From Rallus limicola (taxonomy: Eukaryota > Chordata > Aves > Gruiformes > Rallidae): a stretch of 64,000 bases of DNA. The position numbers were made by a program, and so were the translations under genes. The notes under the pieces are model-generated. The model was not told where the DNA came from, did no database searches, and was given only the letters and a program-made list of their open reading frames with translations. Shown here one piece after another: positions 46,301 through 52,946 of this stretch (its first letter is position 1; every line of letters begins with the position of its first letter). Location: the NCBI GenBank assembly GCA_022605955.1, contig JAKCOZ010000315.1, positions 186,001-250,000 of the forward strand, given 5' to 3'.

Positions 46301-47330
46301 TGGCCTGGATGAAGGACAAGTCGGAGGTGGAGATTGTAGACCTGGTGCTAAAACTTCGCGAGAAGCTGGTGAGTTTTCCCTCCCTGTGCTCCTTTCCATC
46401 CATATCCCTGCCCCAGGGAGAGCCCAGGGACATGGATCACACTTGTTGCCTAGAAAACGTTGTCCTTGCTCCCTGGTTTGGAGAGCTGGCCAGTGGGACA
46501 GTCATGAAACCTCAGTGTTTGTGTAGAAAAGGTCTCCAAGCTCTGATTCTTTTCATCTCCCCAAGGCTCGGGTCACAGATGGGGATCCTCCCCCTCTGCT
46601 CTGCCCTGCTCAGGCCCCAGCTGGAGTGTTGTGTCCAGTGCTGGGCTCCCTGGGATCAACCAGCCAGGGATCTCCTGGAGAGAGGCCAGAGGAGGGACAG
46701 GGAGATGCTGAAGGGCCTGGAGCATCTCCCCTGGGAGGAAAGGCTGAGGGAGCTGGGGCTGTTCAGCCTGGAGAGAAGAGACTGAGAGGGGATCTGATCC
46801 CTGGGGATCAAGAGCTGAAGGGTGGGACCCAGGGGCCATGGGCAGCCTCTGCTCAGGGTCTGTGGGGACAGGACAAGGGGCGCTGGGCTCAAGTTGGAGC
46901 CCAGGGAGTTCCCCCCCCAATGTGGGGAAGAACTTCTTCCCGGTGAGGGTGAGGGAGCCCTGGGCCAGGCTGCCCAGGGGGTGTGGAGTCTCCTTCTCTG
47001 GAGAGATTCCAGCCCCGTCTGGACAGCGCCCTGTGTGCCCTGTGCTAGGGACCCTGCTTTGGCAGGGGGTTGGACCCCAGGGGCCTCTGTGATTTTCCTG
47101 CCTGTTGTCTCCTACCCTGAACACGAAGCCTCCTCGGTGTGTGGTGAAGCAGGAAGCGGATCTCCAAAGCCATTATTAACCCCGTTTCCTCCCCTCTCCC
47201 TGTGCAGGTGAGAGCCAGGTGCCAGCACCTCCCCGTGAAGGAGGAGACTCTGCAGCGCATCGGCTTGTACATCGAGACCATCATCGGCTCCTTGCCCGAG
47301 GACCTCCAGGCTGTGCTGCACCACCACTGA
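21200..47330 (+). CDS. DENND6B: DENND6B, DENN domain-containing protein 6B (RAB14 exchange factor), complete, 20 coding exons
   Basis: Complete gene. Joining 20 exons (21200-21343, 27143-27181, 27287-27329, 28978-29090, 31911-31991, 33732-33837, 36141-36220, 36468-36530, 36995-37050, 37577-37699, 38091-38186, 38288-38382, 38899-38964, 39494-39558, 40846-40935, 42721-42774, 44055-44164, 45901-46003, 46294-46368, 47208-47330) gives 574 codons plus stop with all phases matching and GT-AG introns throughout; the human protein is similar in length and exon number. N-terminus MDAL and motifs such as [51 protein letters not shown] and [15 protein letters not shown] identify 6B rather than 6A. The tripartite DENN module spans roughly residues 30-200 (uDENN), 225-355 (cDENN) and 360-490 (dDENN). 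Known family role: GDP-GTP exchange on RAB14 in endosomal recycling. Introns are unusually full of CR1. Confidence 0.96.
26238..26990 (+). mobile_element. Nested CR1: older copy split at 'ggacctgat' by a younger one
   Basis: Outer pieces at 26238-26364 ('gccaggctgcccagggggtg' to 'ggggttggacctgat') and 26938-26990 ('ctctggaggtccattccaac' and its tail) read continuously if the inner CR1 (about 26365-26937, ending 'gattctgtgattctgtgat') is removed. 'tgat' occurs at both junctions and may be a target duplication. Confidence 0.8.
27143..27181 (+). CDS. DENND6B: DENND6B exon 2 (49-61)
   Basis: A 39-bp microexon encoding [13 protein letters not shown]. Acceptor 'ttctctctcttgcag', donor 'gtaaca'. 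Phase 0 on both sides. Confidence 0.94.
27287..27329 (+). CDS. DENND6B: DENND6B exon 3 (62-76)
   Basis: 43 bp encoding [14 protein letters not shown] plus a split glycine; only 105 bp after exon 2. Donor 'gtaggt'. Confidence 0.94.
27503..28145 (+). mobile_element. Composite CR1 (two fused copies)
   Basis: 27503-28008 is the common 3' CR1 type up to 'ggttggaccccaggggctc'. From 28009 the sequence switches to another CR1 block ('ggggtgttgaggctggagca') running to 28145, with an internal duplication of 'gatgaggtgctcaggga'. Either an insertion plus deletion or a recombination between copies. Confidence 0.75.
28978..29090 (+). CDS. DENND6B: DENND6B exon 4 (76-113)
   Basis: 113 bp containing the uDENN stretch [13 protein letters not shown], then a variable segment. 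Donor 'gtcagt'. The longest CR1 copy of the window begins about 110 bp downstream. Confidence 0.94.
29200..30465 (+). mobile_element. CR1 LINE, longest copy, with defective reverse-transcriptase region
   Basis: About 1.26 kb in intron 4 of DENND6B. It covers part of the ORF2 reverse transcriptase (translated fragments such as [17 protein letters not shown] and [15 protein letters not shown]) and the ORF2 end. The RT domain is interrupted by frame changes near 29.5 kb, and the catalytic F-A-D-D motif reads F-G-G-D at about 29760-29770, so it is inactive. The 3'UTR tail is missing. Confidence 0.9.
31240..31818 (+). mobile_element. CR1 LINE fragment in DENND6B intron 4
   Basis: A near-complete example of the common 3' block, from the end of ORF2 to the tail 'cagctctgtgagcctgtga'. 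It lies 95 bp before exon 5. Confidence 0.9.
31911..31991 (+). CDS. DENND6B: DENND6B exon 5 (114-140)
   Basis: 81 bp, 27 codons, with [23 protein letters not shown]1 copy ends about 95 bp upstream of its acceptor. Confidence 0.95.
32595..33100 (+). mobile_element. Diverged CR1 fragment in DENND6B intron 5
   Basis: Plus-sense CR1 of another subfamily: 'gagagagccggggctgctga', 'aagaacttcttccctctgcc', 'ggctgcccggagagggtggg' and a tail near 33090 ('tctgggatcctgtga'). Confidence 0.75.
33732..33837 (+). CDS. DENND6B: DENND6B exon 6 (141-176)
   Basis: 106 bp with [20 protein letters not shown] and [15 protein letters not shown], the end of uDENN. Acceptor 'tctttttgcag', donor 'gtgagc'. Confidence 0.95.
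33905..34836 (+). mobile_element. Nested CR1: older copy 33905-34185 plus 34717-34836, younger copy inside
   Basis: The older element breaks off at 'ccctggaggtgttt' (34185) and resumes at 'ttcaaggctgggttggatgg' (34717), exactly where that CR1 sequence should continue. Between lies a complete-tailed younger CR1 (about 34186-34716, ending 'gtgactctgtga'). Confidence 0.85.
35186..35997 (+). mobile_element. CR1 LINE fragment in DENND6B intron 6
   Basis: Starts at 'cttcagagggacctggccag', close to a point present at 29817, and runs through the ORF2 end, a (ccctg)5 tract at about 35696 and the 3'UTR to 'ttccagcctggggactc'. Confidence 0.9.
36141..36220 (+). CDS. DENND6B: DENND6B exon 7 (176-202)
   Basis: 80 bp: [20 protein letters not shown] then MGVVIQ. 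Donor 'gtacac'. Confidence 0.95.
36468..36530 (+). CDS. DENND6B: DENND6B exon 8 (203-223)
   Basis: 63 bp beginning [18 protein letters not shown]; the linker towards cDENN. Acceptor 'cggatctag' has a weak pyrimidine tract. Confidence 0.92.
36553..36672 (+). mobile_element. CR1 fragment with internal deletion, DENND6B intron 8
   Basis: Only 120 bp: the 'ggccccagctggagtcctgt' block runs directly into a tail 'ggggactctgggattctgta', so about 400 bp that separate these parts in other copies are missing. Confidence 0.75.
36995..37050 (+). CDS. DENND6B: DENND6B exon 9 (224-242)
   Basis: 56 bp: [18 protein letters not shown] plus a split arginine. Acceptor 'tctccctcgtttag'. Confidence 0.94.
37577..37699 (+). 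CDS. DENND6B: DENND6B exon 10 (242-283)
   Basis: 123 bp, core of cDENN, with [19 protein letters not shown], the family signature for DENN proteins. Donor 'gtaatg'. Confidence 0.96.
38091..38186 (+). CDS. DENND6B: DENND6B exon 11 (283-315)
   Basis: 96 bp: [20 protein letters not shown] then [11 protein letters not shown]. Highly conserved between DENND6A and 6B. Donor 'gtaagt'. Confidence 0.96.
38288..38382 (+). CDS. DENND6B: DENND6B exon 12 (315-347)
   Basis: 95 bp: [20 protein letters not shown], the end of cDENN. The preceding intron is only 101 bp. Confidence 0.96.
38899..38964 (+). CDS. DENND6B: DENND6B exon 13 (347-369)
   Basis: 66 bp with a lysine-rich linker, [20 protein letters not shown]. 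Donor 'gtaaca'. Confidence 0.95.
39494..39558 (+). CDS. DENND6B: DENND6B exon 14 (369-390)
   Basis: 65 bp: [20 protein letters not shown]. The mitochondrial insertion begins about 100 bp past its donor 'gtgagt'. Confidence 0.95.
39661..39727 (-). pseudogene. ND1 5' fragment, within NUMT
   Basis: Twenty-two codons from ATG at 39727 ([20 protein letters not shown]) match the N-terminus of avian NADH dehydrogenase subunit 1. Homology then ends in unrelated sequence. Confidence 0.88.
39731..39804 (-). pseudogene. tRNA-Leu(UAA) of mitochondrial origin, within NUMT
   Basis: 74 nt with acceptor arms gctagcg and ccctagc (one mismatch), anticodon loop CTTAAGC giving anticodon TAA, and T-arm 'agaggttcaaatcctct'. 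It abuts 16S on one side and ND1 on the other as in mtDNA. Inactive in the nucleus, but tRNA scanners will flag it. Confidence 0.9.
39805..40215 (-). pseudogene. 16S rRNA 3' fragment, within NUMT
   Basis: About 410 bp. Recognisable are the 3' end next to tRNA-Leu ('aaaccaggacagct'), the 'ccggaaaagtaaggcc' region and the 'ttggggcgaccttggag' segment at the right end, after which homology is lost. Confidence 0.9.
40244..40476 (+). mobile_element. CR1 3' fragment, DENND6B intron 14
   Basis: From 'gagcccagggagttcccccc' to the tail 'cagctctgtgagtctgt'; it lies just after the NUMT. Confidence 0.9.
40846..40935 (+). CDS. DENND6B: DENND6B exon 15 (391-420)
   Basis: 90 bp, start of d[24 protein letters not shown] then SFIIPL. 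Acceptor 'cctgtgctcacag'. Confidence 0.95.
40995..41398 (+). mobile_element. CR1 fragment, DENND6B intron 15
   Basis: From 'ggctgagggagctgggggtg' through a (ccctg) tract to 'ttccagcctggggatcctgg'. Close relative of the copies at 30.3 and 35.7 kb. Confidence 0.9.
41685..42260 (-). mobile_element. CR1 fragment in antisense, DENND6B intron 15
   Basis: Minus-sense CR1 of an older subfamily: tail side 'agaatcagggaccgtg', then 'ggaagggtccttccaaggcc', 'tgtctccagggatggggcc' and the ORF2 end near 42040-42170. One of the few copies opposing DENND6B transcription. Confidence 0.75.
42721..42774 (+). CDS. DENND6B: DENND6B exon 16 (421-438)
   Basis: 54 bp, [18 protein letters not shown]. Donor 'gtatgt'. 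Confidence 0.95.
42867..42915. repeat. Short 11-bp tandem repeat
   Basis: Four units of 'ttattacaccc', the last diverged, in DENND6B intron 16. Confidence 0.85.
43075..43966 (+). mobile_element. CR1 LINE fragment, DENND6B intron 16
   Basis: About 890 bp from the late RT region ('tgtggtgacaccaagctgag') through the ORF2 end and full 3'UTR to 'gggattctgggattctca'. It ends about 90 bp before exon 17. Confidence 0.88.
44055..44164 (+). CDS. DENND6B: DENND6B exon 17 (439-475)
   Basis: 110 bp containing [20 protein letters not shown] and DWLGLY. Acceptor 'tctcttgtgcag', donor 'gtaagt'. Confidence 0.95.
44284..44830 (-). mobile_element. Two antisense CR1 3' remnants, DENND6B intron 17
   Basis: 44284-44475 and 44690-44830 both carry the older-subfamily 3' end in minus sense ('ggaagggcccttccaaggcc', 'atcccaccctgcagtgacag'). 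The sequence between them is unassigned. Confidence 0.6.
45345..45630 (+). mobile_element. CR1 3' fragment, DENND6B intron 17
   Basis: From 'gggtgagggtctcttcaggc' to 'cctggggaccctgggattct'; the same subfamily as 35.7 and 41.1 kb. Confidence 0.88.
45901..46003 (+). CDS. DENND6B: DENND6B exon 18 (475-509)
   Basis: 103 bp with [20 protein letters not shown] and [13 protein letters not shown]. Donor 'gtgcgt'. The next intron is mostly CR1. Confidence 0.95.
46050..46276 (+). mobile_element. CR1 3' fragment filling DENND6B intron 18
   Basis: From 'agggagttcccccccagtgt' to the tail 'gtgactctgtgagcctgtga'. It occupies about 227 of the 290 intron bases. Confidence 0.9.
46294..46368 (+). CDS. DENND6B: DENND6B exon 19 (510-534)
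   Basis: 75 bp: [20 protein letters not shown] then LREKL. Its acceptor tract 'ttctgtctctttag' starts about 18 bp after a CR1 3' end. Confidence 0.95.
46570..47090 (+). mobile_element. CR1 fragment, DENND6B intron 19
   Basis: 520 bp from 'gtcacagatggggatcctcc', the same left junction sequence as the copy at 27503, to 'ttggaccccaggggcc'. Confidence 0.9.
47208..47330 (+). CDS. DENND6B: DENND6B exon 20 (535-574, stop)
   Basis: 123 bp ending [12 protein letters not shown] and TGA at 47328-47330. The preceding intron (46369-47207) holds a 520-bp CR1. Confidence 0.95.
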   Translation: MRARCQHLPVKEETLQRIGLYIETIIGSLPEDLQAVLHHH

Positions 47331-48800
47331 GCGCGGCGAGGGGCCTCCCGGGAGAAGGACGCGAGCTCCCCCCGCTCCGAGCAGTGGGCAGCTGCAGTTG
47401 TGTTTGGAAAGGAAAGCTCTTCCCTGCTCCAGCTGACGTGACCCCATCTGGACCTGGCTCACAACTGGGAGCCATCCTGAGCGCGGGTCAGCACGGCGGC
47501 GGAGCCAGGGAACTGTGTTTCACCATCCTCATCCTCATCCTGCTTTGAGGAGCTGGGGTCAGGGGGCTGTACCCCAGGAGCTGTTCCCTGTCTGGCCGGT
47601 GGTAGGTCAGCAAGCGCCAGGTGGGCTTCCAGCAGCATGTGATGAGCTGTGCAAGGCGTGTTGCCCCCGTCTACACACCCGGCTTCATCTGGCGCTTGGG
47701 CTCCCCCGCTGTGGGGGCCGTCACCCTGCCTGGCAGAAGCAGCACCAGCACCTTGGCAGAGCAGCTCCTGATGGTCACGCCAGGGATCCCCCCTCAAGAA
47801 GTGATGGCAGAGAATTGTGGCTGCCTGTTCAGCCGCCTCCCAGAGCCCCGGCTGGGATGGGAGTGGGAGGATGAGGTGCTGGACACAGAGTGCTCTTGGA
47901 TTTGTCTCCAAGGAAGAGAGGGAGGAGGAAGAGGAGGGGCTGGTGTGTCTGTGAGGAGCAGGACTCCAGCCATCACAGCAGGGTGCTGTGTGAGTGGCAG
48001 TAGCTACTGGAGCTCCAGGAGAGGAGCTGGCCTCCAATGTCCCTTGTTCTGCTGGGAAACCCGAGTTTGTGTGCTCAGATGGCACTCAGGAGAGCTGGAG
48101 CTCTGCCTGGGGCCGCGTCTGGTGCCCTCAGCCTCCACGCTGGGAAGAGGCTTCACAGAACCCGATCCTTACTGCCTGTGCCACCCTTGCCTGGGGAGCC
48201 CAGAGCTCAGCGTGGCCCCGCTGCGGGGCTGTGTGCTCACCCTGCCTTGGGCTCCACAGGCTCCAACCCCTCCAGCTCTCACCACAGCCGCTTTCTCACC
48301 GCAGCCCCGCTGCCAGCTCTGCCCTTCGGCTCCCGTTCACCTCCTGGGAAAGAAATGTGTGGCAAGAGAGACACGGGTGTGCTGGGCTGAAGGGAGGGAA
48401 GGATGGGAGCTCTGAGAGGCCCCGCAGCCCCTGGGAGCCATGCATTTCACCACCGGGCCCTGCCCTCACGGCCTCGCTGCTGGGGAGGGGGCAGGGGGTC
48501 TTGGAGGCACCCAAACCCTTCCTGTCATTCTCCCCTCTGCAGCCAGGCACAGGAGCAGCAGGAACTGGCTCTGTGTCCCATCACCTCCACCCTGGGAGCA
48601 GCCGAGCGAGGAGCCCTGGCCGTGCCCCCGCGTCCTGCCCGGTCTGTGAGGGGCGCGTGGCGGCCGCCCGGTGCGGTGCACAGAGCTGTGTGTGCTGGGA
48701 GCAGCCCCACGGCGCCCGGGGCACCCAGAGCACCCAGAGCACCCGTGTAGAGTGGGAGAGAATAGTTTAAAAAAAAAAATTAAAAATTAAGCCCAACTGT
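47331..48800 (+). other. DENND6B: DENND6B 3' untranslated region
   Basis: About 1.45 kb of non-coding exon after the stop, free of CR1, ending at the poly(A) signal near 48779. The apparent frames in it have no recognisable protein similarity. Confidence 0.75.
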
Positions 48801-48812
48801 GTGGTGTTTTGG
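48779..48812 (+). terminator. DENND6B: Poly(A) signal of DENND6B
   Basis: ATTAAA at 48779-48784 after an A-rich run, followed at 48798-48811 by the GT-rich element 'tgtgtggtgttttg', the usual cleavage context. Confidence 0.7.
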
Positions 48813-48902
48813 GCTGCCAGGAGGTTCCCTGGGCACGGCGGGTCTCCAGGGAGCTGCTGCTGAGCCGGGCTGCTCGTGGCCCTCGGCGTGGTGGGGTCAC
48901 CA

Positions 48903-49085
48903 GTCTGGGGAAGAGCTTCTTCCCGGTGAGGGTGAGGGAGCCCTGGGCCAGGCTGCCCAGGGGGTGTGGAGTCTCCTTCTCTGGAGAGATTCCAGCCCCG
49001 TCTGGACAGCGCCCTGTGTGCCCTGTGCTAGGGACCCTGCTTTGGCAGGGGGTTGGACCCCAGGGGCTCTGGGGGATCTGTGACT
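48903..49085 (+). mobile_element. CR1 3' fragment
   Basis: From 'tctggggaagagcttcttcc' to 'aggggctctgggggatctgtg', about 100 bp after the DENND6B poly(A) signal. Confidence 0.9.
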
Positions 49086-49654
49086 CTTGCTCTGTCTGGG
49101 GCTCCCGGGCAGCGAGGATGCTCCCATCGTCTCCCCACAGTTGGCAAAGCTCAGCCCTGCAAAGGGCGATGCTGTGGTGGGGCAGCCCCAGGCAGTGGCT
49201 GAGCACCACACGCTGCTCGCTCACTCCCACAGGACGGACAGACAGACAGACAGAGCCTCCGTGGGGTGGGATAGAGACAGGTTACTGACAAACATCACTG
49301 TGAATGGAGAACAATAACCTCCAGTTACACTCACACCAGTGACAGCACAGTGTAACTTACTGACCCCGTGGTTACAGAGCGCTGCACAACGGCAAGGATG
49401 GGCGGATGGATAGACAGACCGACTGACCCAACACCCCACCCACACTCAGACTGTCCTGGAGGCTCCCAGCCCCTGCCCTTTCCCAACCAGCCCCTTTTAT
49501 GGGGCAGTGGTGTCAGGGGGTGTGGAAACAGCTCTGGGTAACACAGCTCCCCTGTGCTGGCTGCTTGGGGAGGTTCCTCTGGCCTGGCCAGAACCAGGAC
49601 ATTATCCACCCCTGTCTCCACACGATCTACATCATACCCAGATCCCATCCCGTT

Positions 49655-50000
49655 CCTGAAGGGAGCAGAGGAACAGGAGGGGAATGGGCTTGTTCAAGGG
49701 CAGAGCCTGGCAGGACAAGGGGGCTGGAGTGAAGCTGGAGGAGGGAAGGGGGAGAGGAGAGATTGGGGGGAAGTTCTGTGCAGAGAGAGTGGGGAGGGGC
49801 TGTCAGGGGCTGCCCAGAGAGGGGGTGGGTGCCCCGTCCCTGGGGGTGTTGAAGGCCAGGTTGGCTGGGGCCCTGGGCACCCTTGTGTAGCTCCAGGCCT
49901 GGAGGTTGGTGTCCCTGCCTGTGTCAGGGGGTTGGAGCTCTGGGACCCTTGGGTTCCCTTCCAGCCCAGCCCAGTCTGGGATCCTGTGATTCTGTGACTG
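49655..50000 (+). mobile_element. CR1 3' fragment
   Basis: From 'cctgaagggagcagaggaac' to 'gggatcctgtgattctgtga', the same subfamily as the inner copy at 26.4-26.9 kb. Confidence 0.9.
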
Positions 50001-50639
50001 GGGACCCTGAGGGACAGACATGCTTGGCGCAGGGGGTGGCTGCAGCGTAGGGAACCCAGCACCATGGAGCTGGTGAGCAGCACTGTGAGGCAGCCACAAT
50101 AGTCTGTGGGGCAGCATGTCAGCTGCCACAGCCCCATGGGTTTCTACCCTGCTGATGGGGCCCCATCACCCTCCAGGACTGTGGCCAATGCCTCTGCCCA
50201 GGTCCCTCCCCAACACCAAGCCCCCCACCACACCCCACCCCAGGGGTCTGGCTGAGCCATGGCCAGGGCCACCCACTCAGGGGGCGGGTGGGCTGCTGAG
50301 GGGCTGGGTGCTCTCACCATCCCTGTGGCTGATGTGGGACCTGTCTGGGCACAAGCGTCTCCCTGAGCTGTGCAGCCCCAGGACTGCGGCTGTGCCAGCG
50401 CTCGGGAGTGGTGACGCTGGTGCAGGCCCCATGTCACCTCGTGCTGGGTGTCCCTGGGGACGCTCCTTCCCACTCTCCCTGGAACCATCTCTTGTGGCTC
50501 CGGAGCCACAGGCAGGCCCAGCCAGGACCCCGCAGGGCCCTCACGGGTGCCCGGCTCTGCCCACACCGCTCCGGGCCTGGCTCTGGGCCCAGGGACGTGT
50601 TCGGCTCACGGCAGCCGTTGGGCACGGTGCCGCAGGCTG

Positions 50640-50740
50640 CACCAGGCCTCAGAGCCAGGCCCACAGTGCCAGGCCCACAGTGCCAGGGCCTCAGCGCCAG
50701 GCTGCAGTGCCAGGCTGCAGTGCCAGGCTGCAGTGCTGGG
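50640..50740. repeat. Short tandem repeats
   Basis: 'caggcccacagtgc' twice, then 'caggctgcagtgc' three times. The units look related to each other. Confidence 0.8.
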
Positions 50741-51480
50741 GCCCTGGCACAGCCGCAGCACCCAGCAGTGCCACTCTCCAGACCCGGTGCCGCTGGCCGC
50801 AGCCACAGCAGCTCCCAGGTCCTGTCCACGGGGCACTGGGGGTCCTGTGGGTGGGTGCCAAGGACTGCAGGGGTGGGGTGAGCATGAGGCCTCGGTCAGT
50901 GCTGGCAGCTGCCATGAGCTGGGACATGGTGGGTGCCTTGGGTGACAAACAGCAGCTGGGAGGGGAGGGGTGGGAGAGACGGGGGTGTCCCGGCACCCCC
51001 ACCCTGGGTGGTCTCTCCGGCACAGGGGACCCACGCTGGGGTGACCCCCTCCCTGTGCCCCCACACAAGAGAACCAGCTGGCCACACAGCTGCAAATCTG
51101 GGCATCAAGGATGGGGCTTTGGGGGACATCAAGGGGGAGATGGGGGGGGCTGCCACCATGTCCCACCCACCACACTGGCCCTGTGACCCCCCCATACTGC
51201 ATCCTGAGCTCTGGGGACTCTGGTGTCCCCACAGCTCCCCCGCCACCCCCAGCCTGGCTGCACCCACACCTGACACCGCTGTGACTGCAGCACATCAGTG
51301 TGGTCCCACCCCCACCCCACCCCCCCCCTGCACCCCCACCTCTTGCCCATTGCCATGTCCTGTCCCCCCTGCACACCCGTCTGTGCTGCAGACACCCCCC
51401 AGCCCCGGCCACAGCCTGTACACACATCCCCTGGTGTCAGCGTGCCCCCACAGCACCCCGCTTTCCCAGGCATGGTGCCC

Positions 51481-51655
51481 CACACCCTGCACCCCCCCCC
51501 CCAGCCCCCAGAGACCCCCCACGCCCCAGACCCCCAAAGCCTCACACCCCCCCCACACCCTGCACCCCCCAGCCCCCAGAGACCCCCCCCACGGCCCACA
51601 CCCCCAAAGCCTCACACCCCCCCACACCCTGCACCCCCCAGCCCCCCAGCAGCGC
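51481..51655. repeat. C-rich 70-bp tandem repeat, about 2.5 copies
   Basis: 'cacaccctgcacccccc' starts near 51481, 51551 and 51621; each unit contains 'cccaaagcctcacacccc'. It ends about 15 bp beyond the MAPK8IP2 cleavage region. Confidence 0.85.
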
Positions 51656-51668
51656 CTCCCCGTGCTCG

Positions 51669-52873
51669 CGGTCACACCAAGCATATATTTTATTGAAAGA
51701 CCGAGTGGGTGACAAGGCAGGAGGGACCCTGGCGCCGGGGGGGGCAGGTGGGGGGGCTGCTGGGGGCTCCCGGCGGCGCTCGGCTGCGAGCTCACTATCG
51801 GTACACGGAGCGGGGTGGAGGCACGGGCACGAAACGAGAGCACTGGTGGGGCACTGGTGGGGCACTGGTGGGGCACTGGTGGGGCACATGGGGCCGGCAA
51901 GCAAAAGAAATCACCAGGCACAGCAGTGAGGGGGGGGGGGGGGCAGCCACCAGCCCCCAGCCAGCCCCCGGCCGCGGGTTTCCATCTGTAAATAATACAT
52001 TCAGGCCCGGGGGGGGCCCGGGGGATCGGCGGCATCGCCCCCCACCCCGTTGGGAGCCCCCCGGCCCGACTGCTGGACCTGCGCCCCACGGCCGGCACGG
52101 GCCCCCCCAGGGAAGGGGGGATGGCTGAGCAGCGGTGGGGCAGGAGACGGGGGGTGTGGAGGGGGGGGCGGTGGAAGGGGGGGGGCCGGGAGGCCGTGCC
52201 ATGCTCCCGGGGGGCTGGGGCCGCAGTGGGGTGCAGAGCTGTACTGGGGGGGGGGGCCTGCAGCTGTGGGGGGAGCCCCCCCGGGGAAAGTTGGGGGCCT
52301 GGGGGGTGGTGCTGCCGCTGGGTAGGGGGACAGCATGGACTGGGGGGCTTCATGGCTGGGGATGCTCACCCCAGCACCCCCACCTCCTCAGGCCCCCATC
52401 ACCCACCTCCCCAGCCCCATTCACCCCCTTGAGCCCCCGTCCCGCTGCCCCTGCACACAGTTGCCCCCCACACTCCCCCACCCCTCTTCACCCGCCCCCC
52501 CAGCCCCCCAGCATCTCCATCCCCGCTCCGGGGGGGCTGCCATCGCTCATGCAGGGTGGGGGGCAGCTTCTCCCCCAGCCCTTGGCTTGGCGGCGTCACC
52601 CCACCCCCCCGGCCAAAGGTCCCCAGGACACGGGGCCGGGGCGGTACTGGGCGCCCCCCAAACCCCCCCCCCCCACCCCCCCGTGTTCCACAGCTGCAGC
52701 CCAGCCCCCCAAGGAGCGGTGAGGATGTGCGGGGAGTCCGTGGGGTGTGGGGGGGCTGGAGCATGTGCAGGGTGGGGGGCCAAGCCGGCTGGTTGTGGGG
52801 GTCAGACAGAGTCTCTGGCCGCCTGTGGGGCTGGAGGGGGGGTGCAGAAGCAGGAGACGGGGCGCCAGCCCCC
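51669..52873 (-). other. MAPK8IP2: MAPK8IP2 3' untranslated region
   Basis: About 1.2 kb between the stop codon and the poly(A) signal. Contains a 12-bp repeat (ggcactggtggg) of four to five units at about 51840-51890 and many G runs. Confidence 0.75.
51675..51694 (-). terminator. MAPK8IP2: Poly(A) signal of MAPK8IP2
   Basis: AATAAA on the minus strand at 51694-51689, with expected cleavage 10-25 bases further left. Confidence 0.75.
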
Positions 52874-52946
52874 CTACTCCAGGTAAATGTCCTCTGTGGG
52901 GCAGGCGTACTCCAGGTGCTCCTGGTAATATTCCTGAAACGCTCGT
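52874..52946 (-). CDS. MAPK8IP2: MAPK8IP2 last coding exon
   Basis: 73 bp: [22 protein letters not shown] and TAG at 52876-52874. The last residues are the kinesin light chain binding motif shared by JIP1 and JIP2. Confidence 0.97.

Larger units (their letters stand above)
48801..51668. other. Intergenic region between convergent DENND6B and MAPK8IP2
   Basis: Holds two CR1 pieces (48.90 and 49.66 kb), a short GACA microsatellite at 49236, 13-bp repeats at 50.64-50.74 kb and a 70-bp repeat at 51.48 kb. No exon recognised. Confidence 0.65.

Noticed and set aside
47331..48770. Further coding sequence after DENND6B
   Set aside because: The frame ends at the expected JIP-independent DENND6B C-terminus; what follows is a 3'UTR with a poly(A) signal and only chance open frames.
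50116..51712. Frames of 250-356 codons between the two genes
   Set aside because: Pro/Ala/Gly-rich, open through C-rich repeats, no splice sites or family match.
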